A stretch of DNA of 32,639 nt from Phycisphaerales bacterium (GTDB lineage: Bacteria; Planctomycetota; Phycisphaerae; Sedimentisphaerales; Anaerobacaceae): positions 4,473,231-4,505,869 of the forward strand of contig CP070806.1 in assembly GCA_020343675.1 (NCBI GenBank). The letters run 5' to 3'. Below the pieces are notes generated by a model that saw nothing but the letters and a program-made list of their open reading frames with translations, was not told the DNA's origin and ran no database searches. The translations under genes and the position numbers were made by a program. The stretch's first letter is position 1; each line of letters begins with the position of its first letter. Below, piece after piece: positions 31,722-32,639 of the stretch.

Positions 31722-32639
31722 ATGTTCAGAAAACCGACCTGCCTGCTTTGTCTTTTCACACTGATTGCCCTGGTGATAGGGCCTGTCGGACCGGTCCAGG
31801 CGCAGCCGAAGTATGTCATCTTCCTAATCGGCGACGGAATGGGTCCCGAACAGGTCAAAGCGGCGGGAATGTACGCCTACGGTGCGCCGGGCACATTGTC
31901 TTTCGAGATGTTTCCCTTTAGCGGCGAACTGACCAACTATGCTGCCGGCGGCGGCATACCGGATTCTGCGGCGGCTGGGACGGCACTGGCTACCGGTGTC
32001 AAGGTCAACAATGGCGTGATCAGCATGGCCATTCCCGGCGACGGCAGCGAACTGGAGACCCTTCTCGAATACTATAAGGCGCTGGGCAAGAGCACCGGGC
32101 TGGTTTCCACCAAGTTCATCACCGACGCGACGCCTGCGGCCTTTGGCGCCCACGAGCCGAGCCGCCAGAACGTCGTGCAGATCGGTGAGGACTACCGAAC
32201 CCAGGCCCGGCCGAACGTGATATTGGGCGGCGGCGGCAATGGAATGAACATCCAGGAATTCGAGGCCGCCGGATATACGGTCGTGACCGACAGAGACAGT
32301 ATGCAGGCGCTGGACACCGAGAATATCGACATGGTGTGCGGTCAGTTCGGCGGCGGCAACCTGCCCTTCGAGACTGACCTGGGATCACTGCCGCACTTGA
32401 GTGAAATGGCCGAAACGGCGCTGCACATATTGGACAACGATCCCGACGGTTTCTTCGTGATGATCGAAGGCGCTCAGATCGACACGGCTTCGCACAGCAA
32501 TCTGACGGCCAACATGGTTCTGGAAACTGTGGAATTCAATAATGCCGTCCAGGTGGCCATCGACTGGGCGCAGGGGCGCACCGATACGCTGATTATCGTT
32601 ACCGCCGACCATGAGACGGGTGGGCTGGTCGTGCTGGAG
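31722..32639 (+). CDS. Alkaline phosphatase (PhoA superfamily), 3' end beyond the window
   Basis: ATG 31722 follows GGAGGA by five bases and the frame is open to the window edge (306 codons). A signal peptide is clear (LLCLFTLIALVIGPVGPVQA, cleavage after about residue 28). The mature part has FLIGDGMGPEQV, whose Asp is a metal ligand, the phosphorylated Ser in the motif IPDSAAAGTALATGVK, VSTKFITDATPAAFGAHEPS with the ligand Thr, DGFFVMIEGAQIDTASH with a metal-ligand Glu and the Asp and His of the second zinc site, and TADHETGGLVV. It hydrolyses phosphomonoesters outside the cytoplasm to release phosphate. The variant EGAQIDTASH differs from the common EGGRIDHAAH. The catalytic C-terminal His motif lies outside the window. 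Confidence 0.93.
   Translation, partial: MFRKPTCLLCLFTLIALVIGPVGPVQAQPKYVIFLIGDGMGPEQVKAAGMYAYGAPGTLSFEMFPFSGELTNYAAGGGIPDSAAAGTALATGVKVNNGVISMAIPGDGSELETLLEYYKALGKSTGLVSTKFITDATPAAFGAHEPSRQNVVQIGEDYRTQARPNVILGGGGNGMNIQEFEAAGYTVVTDRDSMQALDTENIDMVCGQFGGGNLPFETDLGSLPHLSEMAETALHILDNDPDGFFVMIEGAQIDTASHSNLTANMVLETVEFNNAVQVAIDWAQGRTDTLIIVTADHETGGLVVLE

Noticed and set aside
1..32639. CRISPR arrays, tRNA or rRNA genes, insertion sequences
   Set aside because: No regularly spaced direct repeats, tRNA cloverleaf landmarks, rRNA segments or transposase genes were recognised on reading; a dedicated scan was not possible.

Overview
The window looks like a chromosomal segment of a Planctomycetota bacterium, probably from the Phycisphaerae or Sedimentisphaerales side. 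This is inferred from gene content: an exported LamG and discoidin protein that repeats the phrase TYYWR(V/I)DEVN, a DUF4416 protein, a TatC with a long extra loop, a coiled-coil porin, and several small conserved-looking orphan proteins. Species cannot be read from the sequence. Promoters that can be recognised are of the ordinary sigma-70 type (TATAAT boxes at four or more genes).

Layout. 1-1083: the 3' end of an RraA-family gene, then an AT-richer stretch with a 40-residue membrane peptide gene, a convincing integron attC-like recombination site (553-613), a frameshifted small membrane-protein gene and a strong terminator. 1084-6103 (minus strand): acetyl-CoA synthetase, an oxalate/formate-antiporter-family transporter and a porin. 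6228-8967 (minus): folD and fhs, the one-carbon entry arm for formate. 8968-9331: a divergent regulatory region with a 14-bp palindrome and a good promoter. 9332-14440 (plus): a three-subunit NAD-linked formate dehydrogenase (NuoE-like, NuoF-like with extra ferredoxin domain, Mo/W catalytic subunit with Cys). 14479-15908: a Tat-exported TIM-barrel protein and a DUF4416 protein. 15995-19418: a polyprenyl-phosphate sugar-phosphate transferase and an O-antigen-ligase/TPR fusion. 19415-20164 (minus): YebC. 20729-23515: a large exported carbohydrate-binding protein. 23792-25085 (minus): tatA-tatC. 25507-25602: a 31-residue peptide gene with its own promoter and terminator. 25784-28997: a YdjM-like membrane protein, tyrS and three proteins of unknown function. 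29059-30909: adenosylcobalamin-dependent ribonucleotide reductase. 31722 to the end: an alkaline phosphatase that runs off the window.

How the parts fit. The central 1-15 kb block reads as formate and acetate metabolism: uptake by the porin and OFA transporter, activation of acetate by Acs, formate to 10-formyl-THF and methylene-THF by Fhs and FolD, and formate/CO2 interconversion coupled to NAD by the dehydrogenase. The fhs-folD and dehydrogenase operons are transcribed divergently from one control region, so they may be regulated together. The most unexpected item is the attC-like site with two small cassette-like genes and no integrase in view.
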